A DNA stretch of 64,000 bases from Sclerodactyla briareus (Eukaryota; Echinodermata; Holothuroidea; Dendrochirotida; Sclerodactylidae), in contig JAODTK010005818.1 in the NCBI GenBank assembly GCA_026419785.1, positions 62,001 to 126,000 of the forward strand, in the 5' to 3' direction. Below, one piece after another: positions 46,842-59,403 of this stretch. Each line of letters opens with the position of its first letter. Within the stretch, counting starts at the first letter, position 1. The notes beneath the pieces were generated by a model. That model was not told where the DNA came from. It made no database searches and was given only the letters and a program-made list of their open reading frames with translations. The translations under genes were made by a program, and so were the position numbers.

Positions 46842-47742
46842 TTCCATGCACGCGGGCGGGCGGGCGGGCGGCGTCTAAAATGCTCATCGCGGTATTTTCC
46901 CCAATGGAGGCCGTTCCGCACGCGACGGGCGGGCGGGCCGGCGGGGGGGCGGGCGGGCGGCGATTTTCCTCGAATCGGTCATGTAGCGATTTTTTCCGCC
47001 CGACCCTCTTGTCCTACAAAAAATATGTATTTCGCCGCAATCAATATTCCCGGGATTCCCTGCATCACCGGCTTAAGCCGGATAATGAAGATAGAGACAT
47101 TTAGGTTCGACATCATGTCAACACATTCATAACTGTTCAAACACTCGGGATGAGATTTTAATACAGTTGTGTCTATATTCAACGGGCCAAAACACCAAAC
47201 TGAACACATATTTTAATTTTTAAAAAAAATAAACCGATTGATATGTCAAGTAGTTGCTAATTAAATCTCCAAAAACCAGTCAATTATAATATTGTGAAGT
47301 TTTAATATTGGGCCGTAATCGTTGACATGCAGAACAATGGTTTTCAGAAAATGACACCGGTGTTCTAGCTTAAACAACTAGTATTCGGTACCACACGGAT
47401 TTTTGACAAACAACAACAAAAACCAACCAAAAAACGACACAACGGAAACAACGACAACGACAACGACAACAACGACAACGACGACACGACAACAAAACAA
47501 CGACGACAACGACAACAACGACGACAACCAACCACAACAACACACACCACACCAACAACAACGACAATGACAGACAACACAACAACAACAATACAATAAT
47601 AACAAAATAATAGTATACATATGATAAAAGTAGGCTACATCGGTTCTTATAATAGCGCATATACACACTAAACAGTAGAAGAGGCGGTGACTCGAGAAAA
47701 CGCCACCCGCCCTCGCCCGCCTGACGGCCCGCGTGCATGGAA
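46842..47742. repeat. Inverted repeat with GC-rich ends around AC-rich DNA
   Basis: TTCCATGCACGCGGGC (46842-46857) is the exact reverse complement of 47727-47742, and a weaker copy (CGCGGTGCATGGAA) ends near 47810. The left arm continues as a (CGGG)n tract (46853-46960) and the right as (CCCG)-rich DNA. Between them, 47405-47600 is an ACA/ACG-rich microsatellite. The long minus-strand frames of Val/Cys/Leu over 47365-47911 come from this simple sequence. Confidence 0.6.
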
Positions 47743-47910
47743 CGAAGTTCTTCCAAAACGCACGCCCGCCCGTCACGCACGCCCGCCCGCACGCCCCGCG
47801 GTGCATGGAACGCAGCTTAGATGTTTTAAATGATATTGGTTCCAAGAGGCCAACCAAAATTATAAATAAGACAAACCAACACCGAATAGGAGAAAAAGCA
47901 TAATGTACCA

Positions 47911-49779
47911 ATGCGCTATTCGGTGCTTATCACCGCAAATGATTTTGGGCACTTATAATAGAGCCATTTTTTCTTGGTACTCACGAACATGTATGGAAAA
48001 GCACCCGTACCGCATTTCTGGCAATTTTTAAAGCCATGGGCCGCGCCGGATCTTGCTATTGCTATGTTATTCCGGAAAAATCCCCCTCTGGTCGGTGTAG
48101 GTATCCCGCTTGCGAGGTAGTCTAGTTGTATTTTGACTAAAGCTCATTAACAAGCCAAGCACAACGTGCCGATCAGCAGTCACCATTCTCACGTGTTTAC
48201 CTCTATGGTCGGGGATTCAGTGTACCCCGGCGACTAAAAACTGTCTGCATTGTTTACAGTTGGTTCTTCTCCAAAAATAAGACACCACGGATACACCACT
48301 TTACAGTGCCGAGTCGTTGTACGCGTCCAACAGTCTGCAACCAGCCGTCTTTCCAATAAATGATATATTTTCCTAGTTGAACCATTCGGAGAATCGAAGC
48401 GGAGACAAATGAATCCTTAATTGTCTTTCTAAGCCATCGCGTTCAATAATAGTCCACGGTTTTAGAGTTCGTTGGGCAGTGAACGTCGCCCTCGGAGGAT
48501 GAGGGTTGTCGGGAAGGGACTTCCCACGCCCCGTGCCTTACGCGTGGGTAAAATGCACTGCAAACAATCAGTCAAAGGATAGTTACAGATGCCTTTTCGC
48601 AATGCTAAAACATTTCGCCATTCATATTAATTTCGAGTGTGGGGAAGCTGGAAAGGGTAATTTGTAGAAGTAATATTCCGTTCATAAGAAAATGATGGGA
48701 TCAGCGCGTTATGCTATGACGAACCTTCATAGTGTTTAATAGAAGATTTGTTTGTAGAGTAAAATTGGTTGTGAACGGGCATCGCAAAATAAATGATTCG
48801 AAAAATGCACTTAACTGACTCGAATGTCGGCGTGCTGAGGTCTAATGCTAAAATCTAGGGAAGGTAGAATCGAGGAGGGACTAATATTTCGTTATGTGGT
48901 TTCGCGGGAATAGGGGAGGGGGGGGGGGGGAGGCGGGGGAGGCCGTTTTGTTGAAAACAGCCTTTCGTCATTCGTAAGTCATCAGAACATATACCGGAGG
49001 GGGTTAGGAAACCGATATGAGACAGTGAGCAGACAGGCGATTTATACTCATGTATGAGGGTGAGAATAATCATTGGTATAGAAGAGCTCTCGGTAGAATT
49101 TTTATGTGAGGTAAAGCAGCAACAGTGGAACACCACAGGTTTGACAAGTTTGGGAAGGGATTCAAACAGGTCACTGGAAATGCAACGGAGGGGGTGGGGG
49201 GGGGGGGGGGCCGACATAGATACGTCAACAGCCGCGTGGGTCTCATGTAGTTGGCTAGGTGCGGGTGCTGAATAGAGCATGACACGTCACTAAGTCGGAT
49301 TCACCCGCTAATGGACGTAGGAAGTAACAGTGTTATCAGGTTTTGAAATGGTTTGCAGAGATATACGGAACAGTCATCCACATAATATAAACGAGCTCGG
49401 CGGGCGTTAGACTGATTGATTGCTGACGGGTTCAGGAGCCAATTTGATCAGCGGGAACCCCTTACCGAATTTTTGATGGGATGAGCACCGGCGACAACTT
49501 CGCATTCTCTCTCGATAGTGCTTAAGGATGATATCGAGGAGTAGCTGACACCAGCCCTGCTCCCGGACCGCATTTACGTCCCCTCCGACGGACGATCAGT
49601 GGAATCCAGGACCTGACACTTTTTAAGAACCGAGGAGCGGGAAGATGTTCGACGCGACTGCTCACCAGCCGACCGACCGAGACCTACTGCAAGTGCGGCC
49701 CCGAAACACCCCCCCCCCCCCCCGAAATTACCAAGCAACTGCTCAACAGCGGGACCAGGGAACCATCGCCTATCGCAAC
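47911..49779. other. Gene-poor region with G runs
   Basis: G or C runs of 10 or more lie at 48917-48930, 49196-49210 and 49709-49723. No gene is recognised, and frames over these runs are on both strands. Confidence 0.4.
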
Positions 49780-49890
49780 TGCCAATACAGCCACTTTGGA
49801 AAAAAACGCACGGGGCTGATAGGTGGAATCGAACCGGGGCCTGTTGCAGCAAAGCGACAACTTGATACCGCTCTACTCTTCTCCCACTGA
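49780..49890 (-). mobile_element. tRNA-derived SINE head
   Basis: On the minus strand GAAGAGTAGAGCGGTATCAAG resembles a Pol III A box (TRGCNNAGNGG) and GGTTCGATTCC is a perfect B box about 40 bases later. The intervening arms do not form a clean anticodon stem, so this is more likely a SINE than a working tRNA. No body or tail could be matched. Confidence 0.6.
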
Positions 49891-51554
49891 TGCGGACGTA
49901 AGCCGCTCCATCACTATACTATACAGTACAATGAACTCTATGGACTGTTAGTCTTCATGAAGCATTCCCGTCCATATATTTGAACTTCAATTATAATGAT
50001 ATTGTATACTCATCAAAACAGTCTACTTCGCCCAATTGCGATTTTTCACATTTAGCTGCATCTCGCGTTCCGCAGCTGTGGATCCCGCTTTCTTTAGGGC
50101 TGGATTCCATGGATGCGAACGAGGGCCTGCGGCTTCGGTGAATGTGAAAATCGCAGTTGTACTCAGTGCTGATACAAACTATTCGGATTATTCTGGTCAT
50201 TGTAGAAACTATTCCATAGCAGCAGACCATTTACAACCTATTTAGACATTCTCCACGTTTGTGCAATCTGAATCTAAATATGCCATCCCGCATCTAGCAT
50301 CCGCCAACGAGGAATCTAGCACTACTCTCTCAGAATACGCGAAGGAACGTTGGATGTTATGTTCCAGTGATACTCCCCCCCCCACATCCCTCCCATTAGG
50401 TTTTATTTATTCTAGCAAAGGCCCCAGGACAGGTCCTCATTGCCAGTTGTAGGTTTGTGGCGGCTCCGACCAACCAAGTAAGCACCCTCGTTAGTTAATC
50501 ATTTCGAGAAACACCAATTTAGGATCTCGTTCTGGACTCATACGCTACAATTAACGAAAATATGGCAGCAGAGTTGTACAGTGAGCGATGGTGTGATGGT
50601 TCGACAACTTTTCTGCAAAAATCGTAATAAATTAATTATACATTTCTGTGCTGGACATCAGAAGCTGGAAGCAAATTAATTCTAAATTGTCCCTTCTAGC
50701 CATTCATCCGATAATTAATTCTGCCATTAGCTAGAATCATTATATAAAATAAAATTAGTTGTGGCAACGCGTTCCGGTATGGACTAGAAGTACTCTGTGA
50801 AATATTCAGAAGGAACGTCACGTATTGGTCAGTTGCGGTTAGAATAAGGAACGGACAGTTCGTAGTGGCTATTTAAAGTGAGGTAAGTAAAGACACTAAT
50901 GGGAGTTATCCTTTTTTCTAGCGTTGACTGTTCTTGGAGGGAAACAAAAGCCGAGGATGAAGAGTAGAGAGTCCATATCATATAGAAACGGAAAAGCCAC
51001 CGTTAATGCTCATCACTCAGGATTGAATCATAGCGTCTTACCAGTCGTTTGATGATCCGTATGTTTTATAATGGAGTTATGTTAAGAATAAACAGATGAT
51101 TTTGACCCCGAATGAATGTTGCCAATATCAACCCCCATCCCTCCCGCTCCCGTTACACAGAAGAAGTTGTTTTTTAGCTGCGTTTGGGAAGTTGTATATT
51201 TACCCGCGGGGACGGTTCCAATTTTCAAGTTGGTAACACGGCGGATACTGATTCGGTGGTACCTATTCTAGACGAACGCCCGGGTTTCAGGGGCACGAGA
51301 TTTTATTCCGAACTACTGGTAGCTGTCCCAACACGGTTCAGCTTCATTAGGAATCGACTCCGCAAACATACACTGAAGTGTTTATTTCAGAACGTCACAG
51401 TTACGCAGTTAGCATAAAAACTACTTGATTTACTTCCAGTCTCGAGTATCTTCTGGAGACCAAAGTCACAATTTGAGACAAGAGCATAATGTTGTATGTA
51501 CATAGATGTTCTAGTGAGGAGGAGATGAAGAGAAGAGAGTTAGACATCTGAACA
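49891..51554. other. No gene recognised
   Basis: Short frames at 50036-50245 and 51184-51417 (+) are open but unsupported. A C run lies at 50378-50386. Confidence 0.35.
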
Positions 51555-52315
51555 ATCGGAGGGGGTCCGCCCTCTAGTCCCCGTTCTCATTGGTCCCCCG
51601 TCTCATTGATCCCCCATAACTATTCGTCTCATTGCGCCCCCGTTCATTGGTCCCCCGTCATCTTCCGTCTCATTGGTCCCCCGTCTCGGTCACCCCATTC
51701 ATTATTCCGTCTTATGTCCCCCGTCAATCATTTTCGTCTCATTGGTCCCCCCGTTCCCTATTCGTCTTCATTGGTTGTTTTCCCACGTCTCATTGGTCAC
51801 CCCGGTTCAATCCGTCTCATTGGTCCCCCGAGACATGCGGGAAAATAGATCAAGGATTGCCCCCGAAGAGGGTTTTTGGTTCCGCGGTTGTTTTCCAGTC
51901 CCCAATATATGGTATTATAGAGATGACGAGACGAATTTAAGATTTGTAAGATCATCCAAAGCAGACCAAGGGAAGGGGGTAGGTTAAAAAGTGTATCTGA
52001 CAAAAACACATGTTTCGGACTTATGAGGACGGGACCAATAGACGGGGGACCAATGAGACGGGGGGGGGACCAATGAGACGCGAATGATGGACGGGGGGGG
52101 GACCAAGGAGACGGGGGGGGGGGGACCAATGAGACGGAATATTGAACGGGGGGACCAATGATGACGGGGGGGGGGGGACCAATGGACGGGGGTATAATGA
52201 GACGGGGGACCAATGAGACGGGGGGGGGGGGGGGTAGTGAGAATTACGGGGGGGGACAATGAGACGGGGGTCTAATTAGACGGAGGGACCAATGAGAAGG
52301 GGGTCTATATAGGAC
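51555..52315. repeat. Fold-back: arrays of a CGTCTCATTGGTCCCC unit in opposite orientations
   Basis: The interval 51580-51835 carries at least nine copies of a degenerate GTCTCATTGGTCCCCC unit. The interval 52025-52300 carries a similar number of its reverse complement, GGGGGACCAATGAGACGG. The two arrays flank a 190 bp centre. The outermost parts also pair (GGGGGTCC near 51562, GACCAATGAGAAGGGGGTC near 52287). The region could form a giant hairpin of about 280 bp arms. G runs of 7 to 14 occur inside the right arm. Confidence 0.9.
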
Positions 52316-54569
52316 ATTACCCCCTCAGGAGGGGGAAAAAGAGTCTCCGTTCACTGATCATTGCAAAATATTGTTAATTGTTCTGCCACGTCATCATAGT
52401 GTATGAATTGACAGTTAACATCTTACGGGACGTGTCGTCTATAGATTCGAAGTTAAAAATAAAACTTGTCGGAGCAGGCTAACGAGATGAAACACTCATC
52501 GGATAGAGGAGATAGAAGGCCAATATACTGGAATTCCATTCGACAAGCGAAGATGACCTTGTCATAGTTATTGAGGTCAAAGTGCTGATCGATGTGGAAA
52601 CGCCTTGCAATTTCGCGTATCGGCTAAAGCGATTCTCCTAAGAATTAGGACGCTCGAACGCTCGTCTAACACTCATTGTTTCTACCCCTGTCCACATATT
52701 CTGCAACCGTGACCGCATTCATCTGTAGATCGCTGTTGGAAGTCTCCGATTCGTGGTATCGTACGCCAGTGTTCTCGGCAAAGTCCGAGAATGGTTATGG
52801 CATTGGGAGAAGGACTTGAGGACCATCCCTTGAAAATACACATGAACATAAGTACGAAAAGGCAAGAAGCAAAGAAAAAGGAAAACAACCTCGATTTTCT
52901 GCTCTGAGCCTCACATTTCTCATCAAACTCTCGTCGAGTAAGGAAGTACATATTCAAATCTTTATTTCGCTTGGAGTTGTATCAACGACTCATGCCACGT
53001 TATATTGAATGGTATCATTCAGTTAATAGGGCCTGCAGGATAGGGACTAGCAGCTGACTATAGTGGGATATTGGCTGACAGGAGAGGGGGCGGTATATGG
53101 GGTATCGTAGTGTTTCGGTAAAGGAAGGGAGTGTTTTAGGATTAATTTCAGTTTCTCTTTGTTTTGACCGTTCGTTGCAGGAGAGAGATCAATTCTATCG
53201 AACTGAGAGGCATGTAGAAATCATTTGTTCTAATTCATTGTTCAACATAAAATTCACCTAAGTATCAGGATTAACCCGTAGTAGGCCTACACTTGTCTAT
53301 GAAAAGGAAACAAAAAAAAAAACGAAAAAAAACGACGAAAAACCGAAAAAAACAGCAAACGACAAAATAGCTTGCATGAATGCGGGGAGATGGGAGTGAT
53401 TCTGGGGGGGGGGGGGGGGGGGGGTGGGTGGGGTGATTGACCAGGGTGGCAATGGGTGGAAATTCGAGAATTTGGTGAGAATTTACTGTGGGGCTATAAA
53501 GCGAGGCGATGGTTAAAAATGAGATACATAGAGAAGGCGATTAGACATCCGATTCTTTATTATGGTGGACATGAGATACATCAGCCGTGAAGGAAAGAGA
53601 CCTGATATATGTTCGGTCCAAACCTGACAAACACGTATCGTTGTGATTACCCAGCATTAAGCGCGTGCCGAGTATATGCGAGTCGATCTAAGTCTCCTAT
53701 GATTCGGAGCTTTAAACGTGTCATCAAACTTTTGTGGGTAGAATTAGCCTGGTAAAAATGTTAATTATACTACTAAGCTCAATGTGTATAATATCATCCT
53801 CGCTCTGCGTCCTGGAAGCAGTGTTACACCTACTCCGGGAAGTGAGTCAAGTATTCAATGGACTTATACAAAAAAATTCGCCGATGAAATCTACATTGCA
53901 CAGGGTTAACTAGACGACCAAGTTTATCTCGACGATTATATCAGTATCCACGACTAATAGGTTTATAACTGTACGATTATGGCAATTGATCTTTATACTG
54001 CGATTCTGGCGGGTTTAGATGACTAATATAGCCCATTCGCTTTCGTCGCGCAATAGCTCTTAACAAGTACCGCGTAGTCAATATAAAAACACTTCGGGAA
54101 TGATTCCCAAACACACCAACGTGTTTATTAACTATCATTTGGACTCGCGGATTTGTCAGGTATAGGTTCTTGTCTGTCCAACCCCCTCGGGTGTGTAATT
54201 CTCGAATTTTTTTTTCGGGTCCACGTGACCTATATATTCAGTAGATGGCCCGCTGTGAAAACGTGATGAGAATCAGCGATTGTACGGAATATGTTCGAGT
54301 GTAACACAGAATGTCAATGTTATTATACATCTTTGAAGCGAACATTTGACATTTTGTTCTGCTAGTAGGTTGTATTTCGACCGGAAAAATAGCTACTCGC
54401 CATAGGAAAAGGTTTTTTAAGCCCCCCCCCCCCCAGAAACTTTGTTAGTTTGAAGCAAGGTTATCGCGACTATAGCAAACAAGTATGCATACTAGGGCCC
54501 GCAAAGAGATGGACTCGTTTCACTGACCATAGTATTACATGCTGTTGATCTTATTCATTGGCTGTAAGC
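52316..54569. other. No gene recognised; A-rich and poly-G tracts
   Basis: An A-rich tract (AAAAAAAAACGAAAAAAACG) lies at about 53311-53350 and a 21-base G run at 53404-53424. A C run lies at 54422-54434. The minus frame at 52682-52957 has no recognisable domain. Confidence 0.4.
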
Positions 54570-54850
54570 CATCAATGTCTTGGATACTTCACTGAAGAGA
54601 GACGATTGATGGAGGGTACATTCTTCAATATAAACGCACCTCGTCTGATAATAATTAAATAAGGGCGACAGTCCCTATGGATCAGCATTTTCTGACAGTA
54701 CAAAGGTTCAGAAGATACTAAGCCACTCCGGTCGATGACTGACGGAATCCTAGCCACAATTGCCACTTTCTGTGGGACCTTCACTGTTGTTAAAAGGTTT
54801 CGGAAAAGTGGGAATATATACGAGTTAATCCTACCGCGGATGGTTTGCAC
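54570..54850 (-). mobile_element. Possible LINE reverse-transcriptase N-terminal scrap
   Basis: The 92-codon frame contains LLTTVKVPQKVAIVARIPSV, similar to the L-T-T-G-x-V-P-x-x-W-K-x-A-x-V-x-P segment that opens many non-LTR reverse transcriptases. The rest is not convincing. It lies on the same strand as the RT fragment at 56945-57180. Confidence 0.3.
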
Positions 54851-54894
54851 TGAGGGTAGTTAAAGAGAGACGACTAAATGCGAATGTTACTGTA

Positions 54895-54990
54895 CAAACA
54901 TGGTTGGGCACATGATATCAGGATAGTAACCCTCAACAGCTGTTAGAGAAGGGTTCCAGACCGAGAACAGTCTTCATCCGGTCTGATAGT
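54895..54990 (+). mobile_element. Possible SINE head
   Basis: GTTAGAGAAGGGTTCCAGACC is similar to the B-box region of the SINE at 24736 (GTTAGATCGGGGTTCCAATCC), and the 20 bases before it also align loosely. No body is recognised. Confidence 0.35.
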
Positions 54991-55869
54991 CAGGCAGATA
55001 TAAGGCAATAGATAGCATTTGTACAATTCTGAATCCAAATTGCTATATAGGACAAACCTAAATAACTTAGGAGCTTCAAATCTTATTCTTGTTCGCGGGA
55101 TACTGGTTCAATGGGGCCATGACAATGAAAAGATGACAAATTGGCCTAAAAGACGGGGTCAGTGCACTCGATTGGAGGGCATGGGCTTTTGGTCCTGTCC
55201 CATGTAGTTTGTGTGGGAGAGATCAGGATGGTCCATGAAACAATGGAGGGTTCATGGCTGATCAGAGAGGAGGTTGTAAGAAACGACAGGAAGAGTAGGT
55301 CGGGCAAACTTACTAAGAAGAAGAAACGTTCGGTTGGCAGATATCAATTTAAAATCTGGTGTTACTGCCTCACAGGACATGTAATCTTCAGGAAAACACC
55401 GGGAAAACATGGGGCGAGGGCTAGGAATCAACTGATCGAAATGTGGGAATGAAGAGGACACCCCTGTCCACCACGTAGGCAGATAGGTGTTCCTTTTATC
55501 AGGTAATTCGGGACGAATATCTGAAAGTACAAACTACCACAATCCGAAATGTGGTAGCGCTATCTAATATAAATCAATTGGATTCGTACTTGGCGAAGGA
55601 CAGTACGTCTCACAGGAGTTAGACTTTGCAGAGCTGCAGGCTTCCAAGGTGTTCATTCGCAATAGGCCCATTGTGTGCTACGCAATGTGTCAGATAAGGG
55701 TTAAAGGTAGGCACCACTTCCCCATGAATAAAACCCTCGACAGCTTGTGAACGAAGGGATATAAACGTGTATCTTTAACTGTGGTTGAGTGTTCACCTTA
55801 TGTCGACGTCCATTGCACCAGTTCCGCTGCGGGCCGCCGGGATTGTTTTTGTTTTTTACATAACTCTGA

Positions 55870-56140
55870 GAGTATGCATGTCTTTATTGTCTTGCTTGTC
55901 TTGTCGTCTACCATACAAACACCAATTAGTGGTTATAACTGCTGGGGCAGATGAACAGGGCACAAGCTTAAAGACCTGACGACGAACCATCTCTATCAAT
56001 GCAGGAAGAAATGTGGCTTTGTTTTCTGTTGTGGGATGAAAGGACATTTGGTCCAATCGGAATTGTTATGGCCAAAATGACACACTGAAAGCAGCTGGGT
56101 AAATAAGAACGTCTATAACTAAGCTAATGAGCATAATATC
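55870..56140. repeat. Second copy of the 17630-17900 dispersed repeat
   Basis: Shared words are TCTTGCTTGTCTTGTC, ACACCAATTAGTGGTTAT, GGGCACAAGCTTA, CCAATCGGAATTGTTATGG and CAAAATGACACACTGAA. The orientation is the same as in the first copy. Confidence 0.6.
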
Positions 56141-56944
56141 TTGAGTGATGGTTACCTGCACAAAGTCCGTTACTGGGGACCACCAGCTTGTTAACTGATT
56201 TGGAAAAAGCTTGAGTCGGAATCCCGCTTTCTTTCCCTTCATTGTGGCAAGCCAAGCTGTTGGAGAAGGGCCTTTCACCTGGTTTATCGACGAATAGCTT
56301 TCCGCAAACGAAGCGAGCTGACTACCGCTGGACCATTGTTCCGTTTGTTAATGTTACTGCTATGGATGGATCCTAAATTCACAGACCTCATTCTCACGTC
56401 TTCCTTGACAACGCCCGTAGATTCTATTTTTAGAACCTTCTCATATGACCGTTCCAGGTATTGACAAGAAGTAAATGTTGTAAAACCCCGTATTATATCC
56501 CTACAGTTTACGATAACCTATTCCCCACCCAGCGTGGGAACCGAAGCGTGGGACAGCTAGTTTCCGTTGTCTTAAGCCTTTCATTGATTCTTCTAGAGAA
56601 ACAACTAAATTGTCTCTCGTGGGTTCGGACACAGCAATATCTATTGTTTTCGGCAAGCCATTCCAGTGTAAAATGACTTTTTCAATCATTCCATTCAATT
56701 TCAGTTATTTCGTCTAACTTGACATACCATACGATGTACAGGATACAGTATGAACAGGCTCTAGAGAACAAATGATGTCAGAAAGTGAGTGGAATTAGCT
56801 GTGAATTCATTTTCCGAGTATTTAGCCGAGTTGATGGCAAATTTTTAAGCTTTAATCTTTGCAATGTTACATCTTTTGCAGTTTGAATTACAGATTTTAG
56901 ATTAATTATTCAATGAGTCTGCTCATGTGATGTGTATTAGGCCA

Positions 56945-57180
56945 CCATTGTTATTAGCATTAACATAAATAAAAACCAGGAGCGGTCCTAATACAGACTC
57001 CTGTGGAACCCCAGTATTAATGTTATAACGATTCGACATACGCCATTGACAATACGTTTTAGATTTCTGTCGGATAGTTAGATCGTGTGCTTTGCCACGA
57101 ATACCATAATGAACAATTTGCTTAGGAGTACTTTTTATGGTCCAACAGTTTGAAAGCCTCTTCTCCTAACGTTTGACATC
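56945..57180 (-). mobile_element. LINE reverse-transcriptase fragment
   Basis: On the minus strand the region reads LLSKLFIMVFVAKHTI and IVNGVCR, then NTGVPQESVLGPLLVFIYVN in a shifted frame. Canonical elements have I-L-L-x-K-L-x-x-Y-G-I-x-G and [20 protein letters not shown]. The Gly of PQG is Glu and the Asp of IND is missing. It is an isolated fragment. Confidence 0.7.
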
Positions 57181-57218
57181 TCTTCTTCATTTCATTTGAT
57201 TAGCATCTGAATTCTATC

Positions 57219-58422
57219 CTATTGTGCGTCACTTTGTAATACGCGAATACCAGAATCCTCGTCGATTTGTCTGATTGTAGTAGGTATTTTTGTTTCGCAA
57301 GGATGAAAAATGAAATGAAAAATCCCATTATGTTTCCACACGCAGACCTCATTTTCTTTTAGTGTGAAAATTGTTTCCATCCTGATTTGCTTCGGATAAG
57401 TGTATCGATGGAATAAATGATAGACATTTACTAAGAGCACGTAGATATATTCGCATTAGTAACATTACGACCTTGGATAAATGCATTATTCAAGGCTCTT
57501 CAACTCTAAATTAATGTAGTAGATTTTCCAGGAAACCAATGGAATGATACGCCAGGCACGAATATTGAAACCAACCAGAAGGGGCATCGTGAAAACAAAT
57601 TACTCCTATCTTAGGTCGCAGCGCCTTTCCGAAAATATTCGAAACATTGAACAAATGATTCGTCGTGCGCGACGGTCCTATATGAGTCAGAATTAGATTA
57701 ACACGGCCGAAATTGGGAAATCGCCTAGTTTTTGAAAGGTATGCCTTCATGTGATCAACCCCTATCTGTATCATGCTTCGTTTCACTTTTCATTCACTAC
57801 CAAGCATATACTGATAACCCAATGTGGCTGAAAAGCGAAACCGATTAATTCCGGTTCAACAAAATTGGAGATGTTGAATCATCCGGAAAATTATCACTCT
57901 ATCAGTTGGGTTGGCACCATTCATCGACCATTTCAATTGTATCCTAGCCGCTTGAACCATAGCGAGAATGTTTGTAGGACCTCCATCCCCTTTCATGAAG
58001 GGCTTTGAGAAAGTTTATCAAAGAATCTTTCATCTATGGTATTCGTGGAATGCGCATTGGCCTTCGCGATAGTCTTATAAACTGGATAATTATTAATAAT
58101 ATTAAAAAAGGACCGTCCCGTGCTAATACCTATAAATAACCGGCTATTGTATGTAGACTTCGTAAAATATAGATTGATCTCTGCTTTCCCAATTTTTCTT
58201 CCCGGGAAGGTCCCAAGCTCGCTAAACTTTTTTTTTCTAGTGTCTGCTTGCATGTAACTTACTCGTTTTGTTATATGAAAATAAATCCCTGAAACAACGA
58301 ATCAGTGGTCCGGAATTAGTGGTGTAGCAGCGGAGCTTGCCCTCCGTTGAGACGGAGCCGTGCCATTTTGAAAAAAAAGTTTTAAATACCATTTTTGAGG
58401 GAGAGAGAATAATCACATACAT
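57219..58422 (-). other. Series of four minus-strand open frames, unidentified
   Basis: Frames at 58422-58237, 58253-57993, 57786-57511 and 57440-57219 follow one another on the minus strand with small gaps or phase changes, as if one long frame had been broken. The third (91 codons) includes HMKAYLSKTRRFPNFGRVNL and ALRPKIGVICFHDAPSG. The layout is faintly like major capsid proteins of Polinton/Maverick-type elements (a YP..RVE segment followed by a P-K-x-x-x-G-x-V stretch), but conserved residues are too few to assign it. No companion genes (polymerase, integrase, ATPase) were found nearby. Confidence 0.2.
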
Positions 58423-59214
58423 TCACCTGCAAATTGGTATAAGTAATGGTGTAAGGTATCAACTTGTCTAATTTGCATAAATGCTAAACGTTGAGTGTTT
58501 TTCTTTTACCAATCTGGTTTATAAAGTGGCCTCTTTTTTATACGAACGCGTCGAAAGTCTTCGAGGTCATCAAATGGCATTCAATCGGCCTAATTGCCCT
58601 CATTACGGGCTGTAATTATGGACTTTGGGAGAATGATTTTGAAGGTAGGTTTGAAATTCGTTGGAAAATTAACGTAAACGTTCTCAATTAGGTTTTATAT
58701 ACCCCCACGTTCTTGTCCATTTGATCGAATTTCTACCAAAGGCTGGTTGGTGGACAGGGACAACACCCGTGAACAATTTTCAGAAGCCATCTTAGTTCCG
58801 GGATAGAGCCAATGTGTAATATGTAGATACCAGGACTAGTAGTGACAGGCAAATCAAAGTTGTTTTTCTCGCTCAATCCGATTTTATCATTCCCCAACCT
58901 TTCCAACAGGTGACCCCCCTCTTTCCGGAAGCCCTCATATCAAGTTAGCTGAAACTAAACTGTTACGAACGAATGCACCTTTCATAAAACAGGCGAGCCT
59001 AGCGGAACGTGTACGGACTGATCGAACTATTCACGTTCACCCTACCCGCCTCCAATTGATAAGCCGTGGTGTATTATCTGATCTATAGCAACGATCCGAC
59101 CTTGTGTTTTGAACGGAGGTCAGCTAATTGGGTCTTTGGAGTCTGCAGGTTGTGTGATATAGCGGGGACCGGTACATGTACGTCTGCGTTTTGACGCTCC
59201 CTCACTACCTACTG

Positions 59215-59403
59215 TTACAGTGTGAGCGAATGCTGGTGGGTCTTCATAATGGCATGAAGAAGAAGGTCAGTGTCATCTCCCCATTGATGGGCGACCATGT
59301 GCCCCTTTAACAGTGTCATTTGACCTCTAGTGAAGTGGAGGAATTTCTCACCATCAATCCGTTTTCCGTGCGACAGATAGTATTTTGGAAAAGCACAACG
59401 ACC
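59215..59403 (-). other. 62-codon terminal-exon-like open frame
   Basis: Directly after a CTGTAAGTAG acceptor-like site, the minus strand is open for 62 codons to a TAA at 59215. It contains GEKFLHFTRGQMTLLKGHMV and AHQWGDDTDLLLHAIMKTHQ. It has no upstream start, which fits a last exon. The composition (His, Met, Asp-Asp) is protein-like. No family is recognised and no second copy is present for comparison. Confidence 0.3.

Noticed and set aside
47365-47911. Three overlapping minus-strand frames up to 177 codons
   Set aside because: They are Val/Cys/Leu/Ser-rich translations of ACA/ACG simple repeats in three phases.
49780-49890. Functional tRNA gene on the minus strand
   Set aside because: A and B boxes are present, but the anticodon and acceptor stems do not pair convincingly, so a SINE head is more likely.
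51555-52315. Regularly repeated short units resembling a CRISPR array
   Set aside because: The units are degenerate, have no unique spacers of constant length, and reverse orientation half-way. The host is a eukaryote.
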